A DNA stretch of 37,194 nt from an uncultured Clostridia bacterium. Its GTDB lineage: Bacteria > Bacillota > Clostridia > Oscillospirales > Ruminococcaceae. A program made the translations under genes and the position numbers. How positions within the stretch are numbered: position 1 is the first letter of the stretch; the number at the start of each line of letters is the position of its first letter. Positions 24,278-33,706 of the stretch are shown piece after piece. The notes beneath the pieces are model-generated. The model ran no database searches. It was not told where the DNA came from and saw nothing but the letters and a program-made list of their open reading frames with translations. The stretch covers positions 1 to 37,194 of the forward strand of contig CALWZO010000002.1 in the NCBI GenBank assembly GCA_944386045.1. Reading direction: 5' to 3'.

Positions 24278-24960
24278 TTTTTGCCCTCCGTTTTTTCTTT
24301 CAATCCTCTTTCTGCCTGTGAAAGCCTCAGGTAGGACGGCGTCAGCTGAAACTGACTTTGACCGCCGGATGTCCGGTATTCCTTCCGGGCCAGCCTGCAT
24401 GCGCCGGCCGCTATACACGGCATGTCTATGGCGCAGGGCTTTACACATGGATACTTGCTGTATACATTATAGCACAAAGCTTTTCCGTCTCCAACAAAAA
24501 ATATGTCCTTACGGCTGTTTTTTACAAACTCTTCCAGTGTGCCCACATCCCGGCAGAAATCATCAATCAGCACATTTCCGCTGTCAACGGCGCAGGCATA
24601 CACCTGATTTCGGCGTGCGTCAAAGGCCGGGATAACAACACCGGGCAGGCTTACGCTTTCGGCCAGGGCTTTCAGGGAAGAAACCCCTATGCACGGTGTG
24701 TTGTTTGCCGCCGCCATGCCCTTTACTGCCGCAAGGCCTATCCTTATGCCGGTAAAGGAGCCCGGTCCGTCGGTCACGGCGTAAAGGCCGATATCCTCCA
24801 CTTTAACCGAACATACGGTCAGTGCTCCCTGGACCATCTGCAATAAATTCTGCGAGTGGGTCACATTGGTGGCCTGCACTGCCGTGTATATTATTTTGTC
24901 GTCTTTCATTACACATACGCTGCTTTGTTTTGACGCGCAGTCCAGTCCCAGAATAATCAA
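24274..24960 (-). CDS. tsaB: tRNA t6A biosynthesis protein TsaB
   Basis: This 228-residue protein is TsaB, an ASKHA-fold partner of TsaD and TsaE that makes N6-threonylcarbamoyladenosine at position 37 of ANN-decoding tRNAs. It begins with IILGLDCASKQSSV and contains the GPGSFTGIRIGLAAVKG motif near residues 69-85, both typical. It starts with TTG, which overlaps the tsaE stop codon (TTGA), and AAGGGGTGG lies upstream. The TsaD gene is not in this window. Confidence 0.93.
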   Translation of the reverse strand: MIILGLDCASKQSSVCVMKDDKIIYTAVQATNVTHSQNLLQMVQGALTVCSVKVEDIGLYAVTDGPGSFTGIRIGLAAVKGMAAANNTPCIGVSSLKALAESVSLPGVVIPAFDARRNQVYACAVDSGNVLIDDFCRDVGTLEEFVKNSRKDIFFVGDGKALCYNVYSKYPCVKPCAIDMPCIAAGACRLARKEYRTSGGQSQFQLTPSYLRLSQAERGLKEKTEGKK

Positions 24961-25385
24961 TATATATCCACCCCTTCTATGGTTATTTTTCGCTGGTTTT
25001 CACCTGTCTTTTCAAAGGTTATAACTATGTTGGCGTCGGAAAAGAACGGGATAATATTTTCGCTCCATTCTATGGCCAGTACACCGTCATAGTCCATATA
25101 GTCGTAAAAGCCGATGTTGTACAGCTGGTCTTCTGTTTCAATGCGGTACATATCAAAATGAAACAGGCTTAAAGGGCTGCCGCTGTATTCGTTTACAATG
25201 GCAAAGGTGGGGCTGGTTACATTCCGGTCTATTCCCAGGCCGCGGCACAGTCCCTGGGTGAAGGCTGTTTTGCCCATGCCCAGGCCGCCTTTGAAAAAGA
25301 TTATATCGTGATTTTTCAGCTTTTTAGCCAGCCTTTCGGCCAGCCGGGCGGTTTCCCGCTTTGAATTGGTTATATAGCTTTTCAA
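24957..25385 (-). CDS. tsaE: tRNA t6A biosynthesis ATPase TsaE
   Basis: The 142-residue P-loop ATPase TsaE helps TsaB and TsaD in t6A formation. The Walker A is GGLGMGKT (33-40), followed by the TSPTFAIVNEY and LFHFDMYRI motifs of the family. It starts with TTG, with ACGGAG eight bases upstream; the next start would remove the first strand. It is the first gene of the tsaE-tsaB-rpiB-upp operon. An AT-only inverted repeat (25404-25424, ATATTATAA / TTATAATAT) lies at its promoter position. Confidence 0.93.
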   Translation of the reverse strand: MKSYITNSKRETARLAERLAKKLKNHDIIFFKGGLGMGKTAFTQGLCRGLGIDRNVTSPTFAIVNEYSGSPLSLFHFDMYRIETEDQLYNIGFYDYMDYDGVLAIEWSENIIPFFSDANIVITFEKTGENQRKITIEGVDIY

Positions 25386-25481
25386 TTTGATTTCTCCGTA
25401 AAAATATTATAATACTTATAATATCACAAAAAATTCAATGATAAAAGTGTAATATTTAATACATTATTTGCTTTTTTATGG

Positions 25482-25487
25482 TATAAT
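25482..25487 (+). promoter_or_regulatory. Extended -10 of the rodA-like operon
   Basis: TGGTATAAT is a perfect extended -10 element, 50 bases before the start codon. The -35 is poor, as is usual with extended -10 promoters. Confidence 0.6.
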
Positions 25488-25536
25488 CTTATCAAATGCG
25501 CCGTAAGGGCATAAAATTTATGTCTTGGGGGATAAA

Positions 25537-26658
25537 TTGAACAGACTGAAAGATATTTTTAAAGAGATAGACACGCCTTTTTTGGCGGTGTGCGCCACCT
25601 GCAGTGCTATTTCTGTTTTTTCAATGTATGCCATATATAATCACATGTCAATAATGAGCAGCTCCAGGCAGATTGTGGTTCAGCTGATAGCCAGCCTGCT
25701 GGGAATAGTTATGGCCGTGCTTATTTCATTTGTGGACTATAAGGAACTGTGCGAAAAGTGGAAGCTGCACTCGGCATTCTCCTATGCGCTGATGGTGCTG
25801 TGCTTTTTCATCGGATACCGGCCGGAAGGCACCACCAACAGGGCATGGATAGAACTGCCTTTAGGGCTGTCAATCCAGCCCAGCGAAGTGCTGAAAATCA
25901 GCACCATACTTACCCTGGCCTATTTTTTGGAAAAGTACCGCAACAATATAAATGAGATAAAAACTTTGCGCAAGCTGATATTTATAGCCATTGTTCCCGT
26001 GGCTGCGGTTGCAATACAGAAAGACGGCGGAACACTGCTTATTTATATAGCTATGATAGCATGTATGTTTTTTGCCGCCGGCATCAGCAGCAAGCTGATA
26101 TTTGCAGCCATAGGCGGTGCGGTGGTGGCCAGCCCGCTGATATGGTTCAAAGGACTGGACACCTATCAGCAGAACAGGGTGCTGGCACTGTTCAATCCTG
26201 ATGAGTACGCTTCCATCATGTGGCAGCAGAACATGGGCCGTATATCCATAGGCTCCGGCAGGATACTGGGCAAAGGTTTTTTGGTGGACAATCACAACAG
26301 CACGCCGCTGGCATACAACGACTTTATATTTTCCTTTGTTGCCGAAAGCGTGGGCTTTATAGGCACCCTGGCAGTTTTGGGACTGATACTGTTTATATGG
26401 ATAAGGATTTTGTCCATAGCCCGCCGCTCGTCTGACGGAAGAGGAATATTTATATGTGTGGGCGTTTTCGGAATGCTTATGGCCCAGACCGTTATAAATA
26501 TAGGTATGAACCTTTCACTGCTGCCGGTAATAGGTGTTACACTGCCTTTGTTTTCGGCCGGCGGCACCAGCGTTATAATGGTGTACTGCGCCATCGGCCT
26601 GGTGCTGGGAGTGGCCAGGCACAACCCAAAATCCATATTTGACGGGAGAAAACAATGA
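25537..26658 (+). CDS. SEDS family peptidoglycan polymerase, RodA-like
   Basis: This 373-residue protein belongs to the SEDS family (RodA/FtsW/SpoVE) of glycan polymerases that act with a class B penicillin-binding protein. About ten membrane helices are visible, with NRAWIELPLGLSIQPSEVLKI, GSGRILGKGF, the DFIFSFVAESVGFIG loop, and PVIGVTLPLFSAGGTS near the C-terminus. The usual SYGGSS reads SAGGTS. The TTG at 25537 is five bases from GGGGG. Which of the three SEDS roles it has is not decided; no PBP gene is adjacent. It overlaps the next gene by four bases. Confidence 0.9.
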   Translation: MNRLKDIFKEIDTPFLAVCATCSAISVFSMYAIYNHMSIMSSSRQIVVQLIASLLGIVMAVLISFVDYKELCEKWKLHSAFSYALMVLCFFIGYRPEGTTNRAWIELPLGLSIQPSEVLKISTILTLAYFLEKYRNNINEIKTLRKLIFIAIVPVAAVAIQKDGGTLLIYIAMIACMFFAAGISSKLIFAAIGGAVVASPLIWFKGLDTYQQNRVLALFNPDEYASIMWQQNMGRISIGSGRILGKGFLVDNHNSTPLAYNDFIFSFVAESVGFIGTLAVLGLILFIWIRILSIARRSSDGRGIFICVGVFGMLMAQTVINIGMNLSLLPVIGVTLPLFSAGGTSVIMVYCAIGLVLGVARHNPKSIFDGRKQ

Positions 26659-27833
26659 ACATTGCATTGACAAACCATTCCGCCAAAAAAAAGACCTCGG
26701 ACGGGGAAGGAATTTTTGCCAAAAAGGAAAAAAGTGTTTCAATAATAGAACACGCCCGGAACACACTGGAAACTTTCCGGCAAAGACCGATGGATGATGT
26801 GGACTCGCTGATTTTTTCCCAGCTTTGCTATATGCACATCGGCCTGGTGGCGCCGGCCCTGGGAGATGACAGCCGGCCAAAAGCCATAAAAGAGCTGTTC
26901 AGGGCAGAACTGTTTGATAAAATATTGGACGAAGTCAGAGATCCGGAAAGCAACAGGAAACTGCTGACTGCGATGTGTGCCAGCCCCAGGTACCGCGATG
27001 TGAAGATGGCTTATTTTGTGGATTCCATAGACCGGGAAAGCGAAAAACAGTTTTGCGCCGTAACATTCTTTTTGCCCGGCGGTGAAATTTATATAGCTTT
27101 CAGGGGAACTGATGCCACGATAGTGGGCTGGAAAGAAGATTTCAACATGATAATAGAGCAGACGGTGCCCAGCCAGCGCTCGGCACTGGCCTACCTGGAA
27201 AAGGTGGCATCCCTTACCCGGCGGCCGATATATATCGGGGGTCATTCCAAGGGCGGAAACCTTGCGCTGTACAGCGCGGTCATGGCCCCGGATGAGATAC
27301 GAAAAAGAATAATCTGTGTGTATAACCATGACGGCCCCGGACTGGCCCAAAGCATCCTGAAAACCGGAAATTATGCCCGGATAAAAGACAGGGTAAAAAC
27401 CACGCTGCCGCAGCAGTCGCTGATTGGCATCATATTCAACAACGGCGAATATCAGGCGGTAAAAAGCGACAGGCTGGGAATAATGCAGCACGACCCGTTT
27501 TCGTGGGAGATAAAAGACGGGAGCTTTGTTTACAGTGACAAAGTTTCGGAAAGTTCTGACATGGTGGCCCGGTCAGTGGCCCAGATGGAAGAGGATTTGT
27601 CAGCCGAAGAAAAAAGAATATTTGTGGATACTGTATTTGACATAATTTATTCCACAGGGTATTCCAGTTTTGCCGGCTGGCCGCAGGCGGCCATAAAAGA
27701 AGGGGACAGGATGATAGGTGCACTGAAAAACATCGACAGTGAAACGGCCGAAAAGATGAAGGGCATCCTGGCGGAGATAATAAAGATAATTTTTAAAAAT
27801 ATAATATCTTCCGGTAAGAATACCGGCGATTAA
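26655..27833 (+). CDS. Mbeg1-like (DUF2974) alpha/beta hydrolase
   Basis: The 392-residue protein matches DUF2974/Mbeg1-like lipase-fold proteins. FRGTD (149-153) marks the oxyanion strand and GHSKGGN holds the nucleophile, Ser198; NHDGPGL lies at the later acid position. There is no clear signal peptide, so it is probably cytosolic or membrane-associated. Family members act as esterases or lipases with unknown substrates. It overlaps the rodA-like gene by four bases (ATGA), so co-translation is likely. A terminator follows. Confidence 0.85.
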   Translation: MNIALTNHSAKKKTSDGEGIFAKKEKSVSIIEHARNTLETFRQRPMDDVDSLIFSQLCYMHIGLVAPALGDDSRPKAIKELFRAELFDKILDEVRDPESNRKLLTAMCASPRYRDVKMAYFVDSIDRESEKQFCAVTFFLPGGEIYIAFRGTDATIVGWKEDFNMIIEQTVPSQRSALAYLEKVASLTRRPIYIGGHSKGGNLALYSAVMAPDEIRKRIICVYNHDGPGLAQSILKTGNYARIKDRVKTTLPQQSLIGIIFNNGEYQAVKSDRLGIMQHDPFSWEIKDGSFVYSDKVSESSDMVARSVAQMEEDLSAEEKRIFVDTVFDIIYSTGYSSFAGWPQAAIKEGDRMIGALKNIDSETAEKMKGILAEIIKIIFKNIISSGKNTGD

Positions 27834-27840
27834 AATGAGA

Positions 27841-27869
27841 AAACGCAGGCCGGCAGGTCTGCGTTTTTT
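27841..27869 (+). terminator. Terminator after the Mbeg1-like gene
   Basis: AAACGCAG and CTGCGTTT pair around a ten-base loop and are followed by TTT. Confidence 0.8.
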
Positions 27870-27900
27870 CAGAGGGAATGAAAAAGTTATTTATCTGAAG

Positions 27901-28176
27901 TCAGCCAACAGGTGGCCGGAAAGAAAAATCGGACAGGGAAGAAGCGGATATGATGTTTTCGTCCTCTATCACCAGTGCAGTACTGTCATCAAAAGCGGTG
28001 ATTACGGTGCCGCTGTCCTTATACTGCACCACGCCGTAGAACCTGCTGTCAAACAACCCGCGCCGCACTACGCCGTCACAGCTTATGTTTTCGTTCTCAA
28101 AAGCCACTTTATGGTTTACTCTCACACAGGACATCAAAATAAAGGCAACAAGCAGTGCCATAAGAATTTTTTTCAT
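27901..28176 (-). CDS. Small lipoprotein, unknown
   Basis: This 91-residue protein begins MKKILMALLVAFILMSC, a short basic N-terminus, hydrophobic stretch and lipobox-like LMSC, so a lipid-modified cysteine at residue 17 is likely. The rest (about 75 residues) is strand-rich with no family I know. The start at 28176 has an AAAGGA site; the frame is open upstream, but that part has no signal-peptide character. It is transcribed alone; it ends convergent to the Mbeg1-like gene. Confidence 0.65.
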   Translation of the reverse strand: MKKILMALLVAFILMSCVRVNHKVAFENENISCDGVVRRGLFDSRFYGVVQYKDSGTVITAFDDSTALVIEDENIISASSLSDFSFRPPVG

Positions 28177-28251
28177 ATCATCACATCCTTTGGTGATATG
28201 ATAATCCATTATTGTAAAATCTGTTATCATACAAATGAAAAATTAAAATAA

Positions 28252-28278
28252 AAAAGCAGAGCGTCAGGCTCTGCTTTT
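28252..28278 (-). terminator. Terminator after secA
   Basis: AAAAGCAGAGC and GCTCTGCTTTT form an 11-base stem with a five-base loop, followed by T-rich sequence on the minus strand. Confidence 0.9.
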
Positions 28279-28288
28279 ATCTGTTTTA

Positions 28289-31039
28289 TCAGGGCAGCGG
28301 TTCTGCACCGGGGCGTCCGTGGCAGTTTTTGTATTTTTTGCCGCTTCCGCAGGGGCAGGGGTCGTTTCTGCCTATTTTTGTTTTTGCACGGAAAGGCTGC
28401 TTTTTGGCAGGCTCTCCGGAGCCGCCTGTGCCGGTAACCTTGGCCACCCGCTGGCGCTGCATAACCTGACCGTTTATTTTTATCTGGGCAGCTATCAGCA
28501 TTTTTGCGGTGTCCTGGCGTATGGCTGCCACCATTTCGTCAAACATGGCAAAGCCTTCCATTCGGTATGCTGCAAAGGGGTCGTGCTGTCCGTATGTTCT
28601 CAGTCCCATACCGCGGCGCAGTTCTTCCATGGCGTCTATATGGTCCATCCATTTCATGTCTACATTGCGCAGCAGTACAATGCGCTCAAATTCGCGCATG
28701 TTGGCACTTCCCACCAGTTCTTCTTTTTCTTTCAAAATCCGGTCAGCTTTGGCCAGTATTGTGTCTGTCAGCTGCTGTGTTGTCAGGGCAGAGAGCTGCT
28801 CGTCGGTGTACACCAGGTCTTCGTCTGACAGAAGCCAGCCCAGATAGGTGTCCTTCAGGCTGAGGATATTCCACTGTGCCGGGTCTTCACCGGAACAGAA
28901 TGTGGCCACATTTTCTTCCACCGACTGCACCAGCATGTTGTGCACGCTTTCTGACACATCACTTCCGCTGAGCACATCCTGGCGCTGTTTGTAAATAATT
29001 TCCCTTTGGGTGTTCAGCACATCGTCATATTGCAGCAGGTTTTTGCGTATGTCAAAGTTGCGTCCTTCGATGCGTTTCTGTGCTGTTTCGATGGAGTTGG
29101 TTATCATTTTGTTTTCTATGGGCATGTCATCGGTGTAACCGAACTTTTCCATTATGCCCGCGGTCTTGTCGCCGCCGAAAAGACGCATAAGGTCGTCTTC
29201 CAGGCTGACAAAAAATCTGGTTGTGCCGGGGTCGCCCTGACGGCCGGCGCGTCCGCGCAGCTGGTTGTCTATACGGCGTGATTCGTGGCGCTCGGTGCCC
29301 AGTATCAGCAGGCCTCCCAGCTCTTTTACCTTCCGGGCCAGAGGCTCGATTTCCTGTTTGTGTTTTTGCAGCAGGTCTGCAAAAACTTTTCTTGCCCGCA
29401 GTATCTCTTCGTCATCGGTTGTGAAATAAGCGGTGGCGTTTTCTATCATTTCTTCTTCATAGCCCTGTTTTCTCATGTCGGACTTGGCCATGAATTCGGC
29501 GTTGCCGCCCAGTATTATGTCGGTACCGCGGCCCGCCATATTGGTGGCTATGGTAACAGCACCCAGCTGGCCGGCCTGTGCAACAATCTCCGCTTCCTTT
29601 TCGTGGTATTTGGCGTTCAGCACTTCGTGCTTAATGCCCTGCTTTTTCAGCAGGTGGCTCAGCTCTTCGCTTTTCTTTATGGAAGCTGTACCTATCAGCA
29701 CCGGCTGGCCTTTTTCGTGTGCCCGCACGGCATCGCGTATAACAGCGGCAAATTTTGACGCTTCGGTTTTGTAAACCACATCGTTGAGGTCTTTTCTCTG
29801 CAAAGGCTTGTTGGTGGGAATTTCCACAACAGACAGGCCGTATATCTGCAAAAATTCATCCGCTTCGCTCATGGCGGTACCTGTCATGCCCGACAGCTTT
29901 TTATACATACGGAACAGGTTCTGGTATGTTATGGAAGCCAGGGTTTTGCTTTCGTCAGCTATCCTCACCCCTTCTTTTGCCTCTATGGCCTGGTGCAGAC
30001 CGGCGCTGTAGCGGCGGCCTTCCATAAGACGGCCGGTAAATTCGTCAACAATAACTATCTGTCCGTCTTTTACCACATAGTCAATATTCCTTTTCATAAT
30101 TGCGTGGGCGTTAAGTGCCTGGGAAATATGATGGGTAAGCACCATGTTGTCTGCGTCGGAATAGTTGGCTATATTGAAATATCTTTCTGCCCGGGCAATA
30201 CCCCTTTTGGTCAGGGTGGCCTGTCTGGCCTTTTCGTCAACTATAACATCCCGGTCTATATTGTCCAGGTCCTCTTTGCTGTTGTGTTCCGGAATAACAA
30301 AATAGGACAGGGATTTGGCAAACATATTTGCCCTTTTGTACAGTTCGGAAGAAGAGTTGCCCATGCCGGATATGATAAGAGGGGTCCTGGCTTCGTCTAT
30401 CAGTATGGAGTCCACCTCGTCCACTATCGCGTAGTTGAAACCGCGCTGTACCATATCTTTTTTGTACAGTGCCATGTTGTCACGCAGATAGTCAAACCCA
30501 AATTCGTTGTTGGTGCCGTAGGTTATATCACAGTTGTAGGCGGCTTTTCTTTCTTCGCTGTTCATGCCGTTTACCACCAGACCGACGGAAAGGCCCAGGT
30601 AGTTGTACAGTTTGCCCATCCACTGGCTGTCGCGTCTGGCCAGATAGTCGTTGACGGTAACTACATGTACACCTTCGCCGGTAAGGGCGTTGAGGTAGGC
30701 GGGCAGGGTGGCGACAAGAGTTTTACCTTCGCCGGTTTTCATTTCGGCAATGTTGCTTCTGTGCAGTGCAATGCCGCCGGTTATCTGTACCGGGAAATGT
30801 TTCATGCCCAGTACCCTGGATGATGCTTCACGGCATACGGCAAAGGCCCGGGGCAGTATGTCGTCCAGGCTTTCTCCGTCAGCCAGCCTCTGTTTCAGTA
30901 TGGCGGTCTGGCCTTTCAGCTCATCGTCGCTCATGCTTTGGTAAACAGGTTCCAGCTCCAGCACGGATTTTTTTATAGGCTCTATCTTTTTCAGTTCTTT
31001 TGTCCGGTAACTACCGAAAAGTTTGGTAACGAAAGACAT
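28289..31039 (-). CDS. secA: Preprotein translocase ATPase SecA
   Basis: The 916-residue ATPase drives proteins through the SecYEG channel. Visible are Walker A MKTGEGKT (100-107), the [19 protein letters not shown]alker B region, the conserved NMAGRGTDI and [13 protein letters not shown] motifs of the second motor domain, the scaffold and wing regions, and a C-terminal zinc-binding tail [14 protein letters not shown] (SEC-C). Length is within the usual range. AAAGGAG precedes the ATG and a TTGACA promoter lies upstream. It is transcribed alone. Confidence 0.98.
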   Translation of the reverse strand: MSFVTKLFGSYRTKELKKIEPIKKSVLELEPVYQSMSDDELKGQTAILKQRLADGESLDDILPRAFAVCREASSRVLGMKHFPVQITGGIALHRSNIAEMKTGEGKTLVATLPAYLNALTGEGVHVVTVNDYLARRDSQWMGKLYNYLGLSVGLVVNGMNSEERKAAYNCDITYGTNNEFGFDYLRDNMALYKKDMVQRGFNYAIVDEVDSILIDEARTPLIISGMGNSSSELYKRANMFAKSLSYFVIPEHNSKEDLDNIDRDVIVDEKARQATLTKRGIARAERYFNIANYSDADNMVLTHHISQALNAHAIMKRNIDYVVKDGQIVIVDEFTGRLMEGRRYSAGLHQAIEAKEGVRIADESKTLASITYQNLFRMYKKLSGMTGTAMSEADEFLQIYGLSVVEIPTNKPLQRKDLNDVVYKTEASKFAAVIRDAVRAHEKGQPVLIGTASIKKSEELSHLLKKQGIKHEVLNAKYHEKEAEIVAQAGQLGAVTIATNMAGRGTDIILGGNAEFMAKSDMRKQGYEEEMIENATAYFTTDDEEILRARKVFADLLQKHKQEIEPLARKVKELGGLLILGTERHESRRIDNQLRGRAGRQGDPGTTRFFVSLEDDLMRLFGGDKTAGIMEKFGYTDDMPIENKMITNSIETAQKRIEGRNFDIRKNLLQYDDVLNTQREIIYKQRQDVLSGSDVSESVHNMLVQSVEENVATFCSGEDPAQWNILSLKDTYLGWLLSDEDLVYTDEQLSALTTQQLTDTILAKADRILKEKEELVGSANMREFERIVLLRNVDMKWMDHIDAMEELRRGMGLRTYGQHDPFAAYRMEGFAMFDEMVAAIRQDTAKMLIAAQIKINGQVMQRQRVAKVTGTGGSGEPAKKQPFRAKTKIGRNDPCPCGSGKKYKNCHGRPGAEPLP

Positions 31040-31099
31040 TATATCTCCTTTTTAAAAAACAAATTAACAGTGTTATTTATATTATCGGTCTAATATATT

Positions 31100-31128
31100 A
31101 TTTTAATATAATGTAAGAATTGTGTCAA
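31100..31128 (-). promoter_or_regulatory. secA promoter
   Basis: TTGACA (31123-31128) and TAAAAT (31100-31105) on the minus strand are spaced by 17 bases; about 60 bases of leader precede the start codon. Confidence 0.65.
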
Positions 31129-31163
31129 ACCGTTTATTATTTTTTCTTCATATTATTTCAAAA

Positions 31164-31211
31164 GCCGGTAAATTTTTCCCTCGGGGGTGTTTTTATTTGC
31201 ATTTATCCGGC
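31164..31211. repeat. Imperfect inverted repeat between divergent promoters
   Basis: GCCGGTAAAT (31164-31173) and ATTTATCCGGC (31201-31211) pair with one bulged base; a smaller stem CCC/GGG lies inside. It lies between the secA and NifU-like promoters. Possible operator or unprocessed RNA hairpin. Confidence 0.35.
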
Positions 31212-31244
31212 AAAAATGGTATAAATGAAAGAAACAAATGTATA

Positions 31245-31273
31245 TTGCTTATGCCCTGTGGGCGGAATATAAT
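31245..31273 (+). promoter_or_regulatory. Promoter of the NifU-like/GGGtGRT operon
   Basis: TTGCTT (31245-31250) and TATAAT (31268-31273) are spaced by 17 bases, 45 bases before the start codon. Confidence 0.6.
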
Positions 31274-31318
31274 ATAAGCATAATGTTAAAAAAATATCAA
31301 ACAAAAGGAGAGCTGATA

Positions 31319-32011
31319 ATGGTTTATACGCATGAAATAGAGAAAATGTGTAAAGTGTCAAAAGGCTGTGACCACGGCCCGGCACCCATTCCTCAGGAAG
31401 GTGCCTGGACAAAGGCCTACGAAATACGCGACATAAGCGGTCTGTCCCATGGTGTGGGCTGGTGCGCACCGCAGCAGGGCGCCTGCAAGCTGACACTTAA
31501 TGTTAAAAACGGTGTTATTCAGGAAGCACTGGTGGAAACCATCGGCTGCAGCGGTATGACCCATTCCGCGGCCATGGCCGGTGAAATCCTGCCGGGCAAA
31601 ACCATATTGGAAGCGCTGAATACAGACCTGGTGTGTGACGCCATAAATGTGGCGATGCGCGAAATTTTCAAGCAGATTGTATACGGCAGAACCCAGACTG
31701 CTTTTTCCGAAGGCGGCCTGCCCATAGGCGCCGGCCTGGAAGACCTGGGCAAAGGTATGCGCAGCCAGACAGCCACCATCTATTCCAGCGATGCAAAAGG
31801 CGTAAGATACCTGGAAATGGTGGAAGGCTATATCCTTTCCGTTGCACTGGACGAAAATAACGAGGCCATCGGTTACAAGTTTGTAAGCATGGGCAAAATG
31901 ATGGACGATATCCGCCACGGTGTAGACCCGAAAACCGCTTATGAAAAAAATATAGGCCAGTACGGAAGATATGACGAGGGTGTCAAATTTATTGACCCCA
32001 GGGAAGAATAG
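31319..32011 (+). CDS. NifU/IscU-like iron-sulfur scaffold-related protein
   Basis: The 230-residue protein carries a NifU N-domain-like core: CAPQQGACKLTLNVKNGVIQEA, then GCSGMTHSAAMAGEILPGKTILEAL (the strongest match) and VCDAINVAMREI. Its cysteines at 56, 77 and 106 correspond in order to the three ligands of IscU/NifU, with extra cysteines at 11, 17 and 49. The C-terminal 80 residues are not part of IscU and belong to this variant. The start has AAAGGAG eight bases upstream. The GGGtGRT gene follows ten bases later. A role in cluster or metal handling is inferred; no cysteine desulfurase is nearby. Confidence 0.75.
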   Translation: MVYTHEIEKMCKVSKGCDHGPAPIPQEGAWTKAYEIRDISGLSHGVGWCAPQQGACKLTLNVKNGVIQEALVETIGCSGMTHSAAMAGEILPGKTILEALNTDLVCDAINVAMREIFKQIVYGRTQTAFSEGGLPIGAGLEDLGKGMRSQTATIYSSDAKGVRYLEMVEGYILSVALDENNEAIGYKFVSMGKMMDDIRHGVDPKTAYEKNIGQYGRYDEGVKFIDPREE

Positions 32012-32021
32012 GAGGCGCAGT

Positions 32022-33026
32022 ATGGCAAATTTTGAAGGATACGAAAGAAGAATAGCCAAAATAGAGGCCTCTTTGGCCGAAAACGGCTTTGAAAGCCTTG
32101 ACCGGGCAAAACAGCTGTGCCTGGACAACGGCATAGATGTGGAAAAAATAGTAAAGGGTGTTCAGCCCATTGCCTTTGAAAACGCTGTGTGGGCATACAC
32201 CTACGGCGTGGCGCTGGCGCTGAAAAGAGGCGTCAAGGCAGCCGCAGATGCAGCCGCCGTAATAGGTGAAGGCCTGGAAAGCTTCTGTGTTCCCGGTTCT
32301 GTTGCAGACGAAAGGCATGTTGGCCTGGGCCACGGAAACCTGGGCGCAATGCTGTTGAGAGAAGAAACAAAATGTTTCTGCTTTTTGGCCGGCCATGAAT
32401 CCTTTGCCGCGGCAGAGGGCGCAATAGGCATTGCCAGAAATGCCAACAAGGCCAGAAAAGAACCCCTCAGGGTTATCCTCAACGGCCTGGGCAAGGACGC
32501 AGCCTATATAATTTCCAGGATAAACGGCTTTACCTATGTACAGACAGAGTACGATTTCAAAACAAATCAGGTAAAAGTAATAGAAGAGAAAGCTTTCTCC
32601 AAAGGCGAAAGATCTGCCGTAAAATGCTATGGCGCCAATGATGTTCTGGAAGGCGTGGGCATTATGAAACTGGAACATGTGGATGTTTCCATCACCGGCA
32701 ACTCCACCAACCCCACCCGTTTTCAGCACCCTGTTGCCGGCACATACAAAAAATGGTCCTATGAAAACGGCGTGAAATACTTCTCCGTTGCTTCCGGCGG
32801 CGGCACCGGCAGAACACTGCACCCGGACAATGTGGCCGCAGGCCCGGCCTCCTACGGTATGACAGATACGATGGGCAGAATGCACAGTGATGCACAGTTT
32901 GCCGGTTCGTCCTCTGTTCCTGCCCATGTGGACATGATGGGCTTTATCGGTATGGGCAACAACCCGATGGTGGGCGCCACCGTCGCCTGTGCCGTAGCAG
33001 TGGAAAAAGCACTGGAAAACAAATAA
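32022..33026 (+). CDS. GGGtGRT family protein, function unknown
   Basis: This 334-residue protein contains the name-giving motif GGGTGRT at residues 259-265, in the segment SVASGGGTGRTLHPDNVAAGPASYGMTDTMG (described by its position, not fully characterised). It has no signal peptide or membrane helix and only a few cysteines (for example in CVPGS and KCFCF). The family is uncharacterised. The glycine-rich loop could bind phosphate or nucleotide, but this is a guess. GGAGG precedes the ATG, and the NifU-like gene lies just upstream, so the two are made together. A terminator follows. Confidence 0.85.
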   Translation: MANFEGYERRIAKIEASLAENGFESLDRAKQLCLDNGIDVEKIVKGVQPIAFENAVWAYTYGVALALKRGVKAAADAAAVIGEGLESFCVPGSVADERHVGLGHGNLGAMLLREETKCFCFLAGHESFAAAEGAIGIARNANKARKEPLRVILNGLGKDAAYIISRINGFTYVQTEYDFKTNQVKVIEEKAFSKGERSAVKCYGANDVLEGVGIMKLEHVDVSITGNSTNPTRFQHPVAGTYKKWSYENGVKYFSVASGGGTGRTLHPDNVAAGPASYGMTDTMGRMHSDAQFAGSSSVPAHVDMMGFIGMGNNPMVGATVACAVAVEKALENK

Positions 33027-33034
33027 TATATACC

Positions 33035-33066
33035 AAAAAAGCCATGCTATAGGCATGGCTTTTTTT
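33035..33066. terminator. Bidirectional terminator after the GGGtGRT gene
   Basis: AGCCATGC and GCATGGCT pair around a five-base loop, with an A-run before and a T-run after; it lies between convergent genes. Confidence 0.9.
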
Positions 33067-33706
33067 ATTTTAGATTGAACTCGTCCACGACCTTATACGC
33101 CTGGGAATTTTTGAGGTAAACATAGTTGAACTCGTAGGATATGTGGTGTCCCTTTATGTAAAATACAGAAAGGTCGTCCCTTTTTTCCGCAAGGCACTGA
33201 TAGCCAAAGCTGATGCCCATATTCCTGGCCACCAGATGACATATAAGGGGAAAGTTGTTTATCTCCACAACCTTGGAAAACATGTTGATACCGCAGCCGT
33301 ATTCGTTGAAAATTCTTTCAATTATGGCCCTGGTGCCGGAGCCCTCTTCACGCAGTATTGCATTACAGCGGAAAATATCCGCTATTTCCACTTCCTTGCC
33401 GGCAAAAGGGTGGCTTTTGGCACACAGGCCGGTGTATTTTTCTTTGCTGTACAGTCGGTAATCATATCTGGTCCTGTCAAAAATACCCTCCACTATTGCA
33501 AAATCCAGCTGCTGTGAATCCAGCATTTTCAGAAGATTTTCCGTATTGTCAACGGTAATGTGCAGCGTTCTCCGGCCGGCGGACAGATAATCGGCCACCC
33601 GGTCTTCTATCACATATTCGCCTATGGTTTTGGTGGCCCCGATTTTCAGCGGGGAGTGGGTTTTCTGGGAAAGTTCCTGTTTTATGCGGTTTTCGTTGTA
33701 CACCAC
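33065..33706 (-). pseudogene. LysR family regulator, N-terminal DNA-binding half missing
   Basis: The 213 residues match the effector-binding domain of LysR regulators (LKIGATKTIGEYVIEDRVADY, ending in a second subdomain with REEGSGTRAIIERIF), plus the end of the linker helix. The first 70-85 residues, the winged helix-turn-helix, are absent. The frame begins at a GTG inside what should be the linker, with no ribosome site, and the DNA upstream is a fragment of a different gene on the other strand. So this is a remnant that is unlikely to bind DNA. Confidence 0.8.

Noticed and set aside
31989..33056. Open frame of 355 codons antisense to the GGGtGRT gene
   Set aside because: Same artefact of codon usage; no ribosome site, low-complexity aromatic and cysteine-rich composition, and the sense gene is clearly real.
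33560..33706. Upstream extension of the reductase-permease frame
   Set aside because: These codons are the reverse of the LysR remnant and show no reductase similarity; homology begins only around the ATG at 33707.
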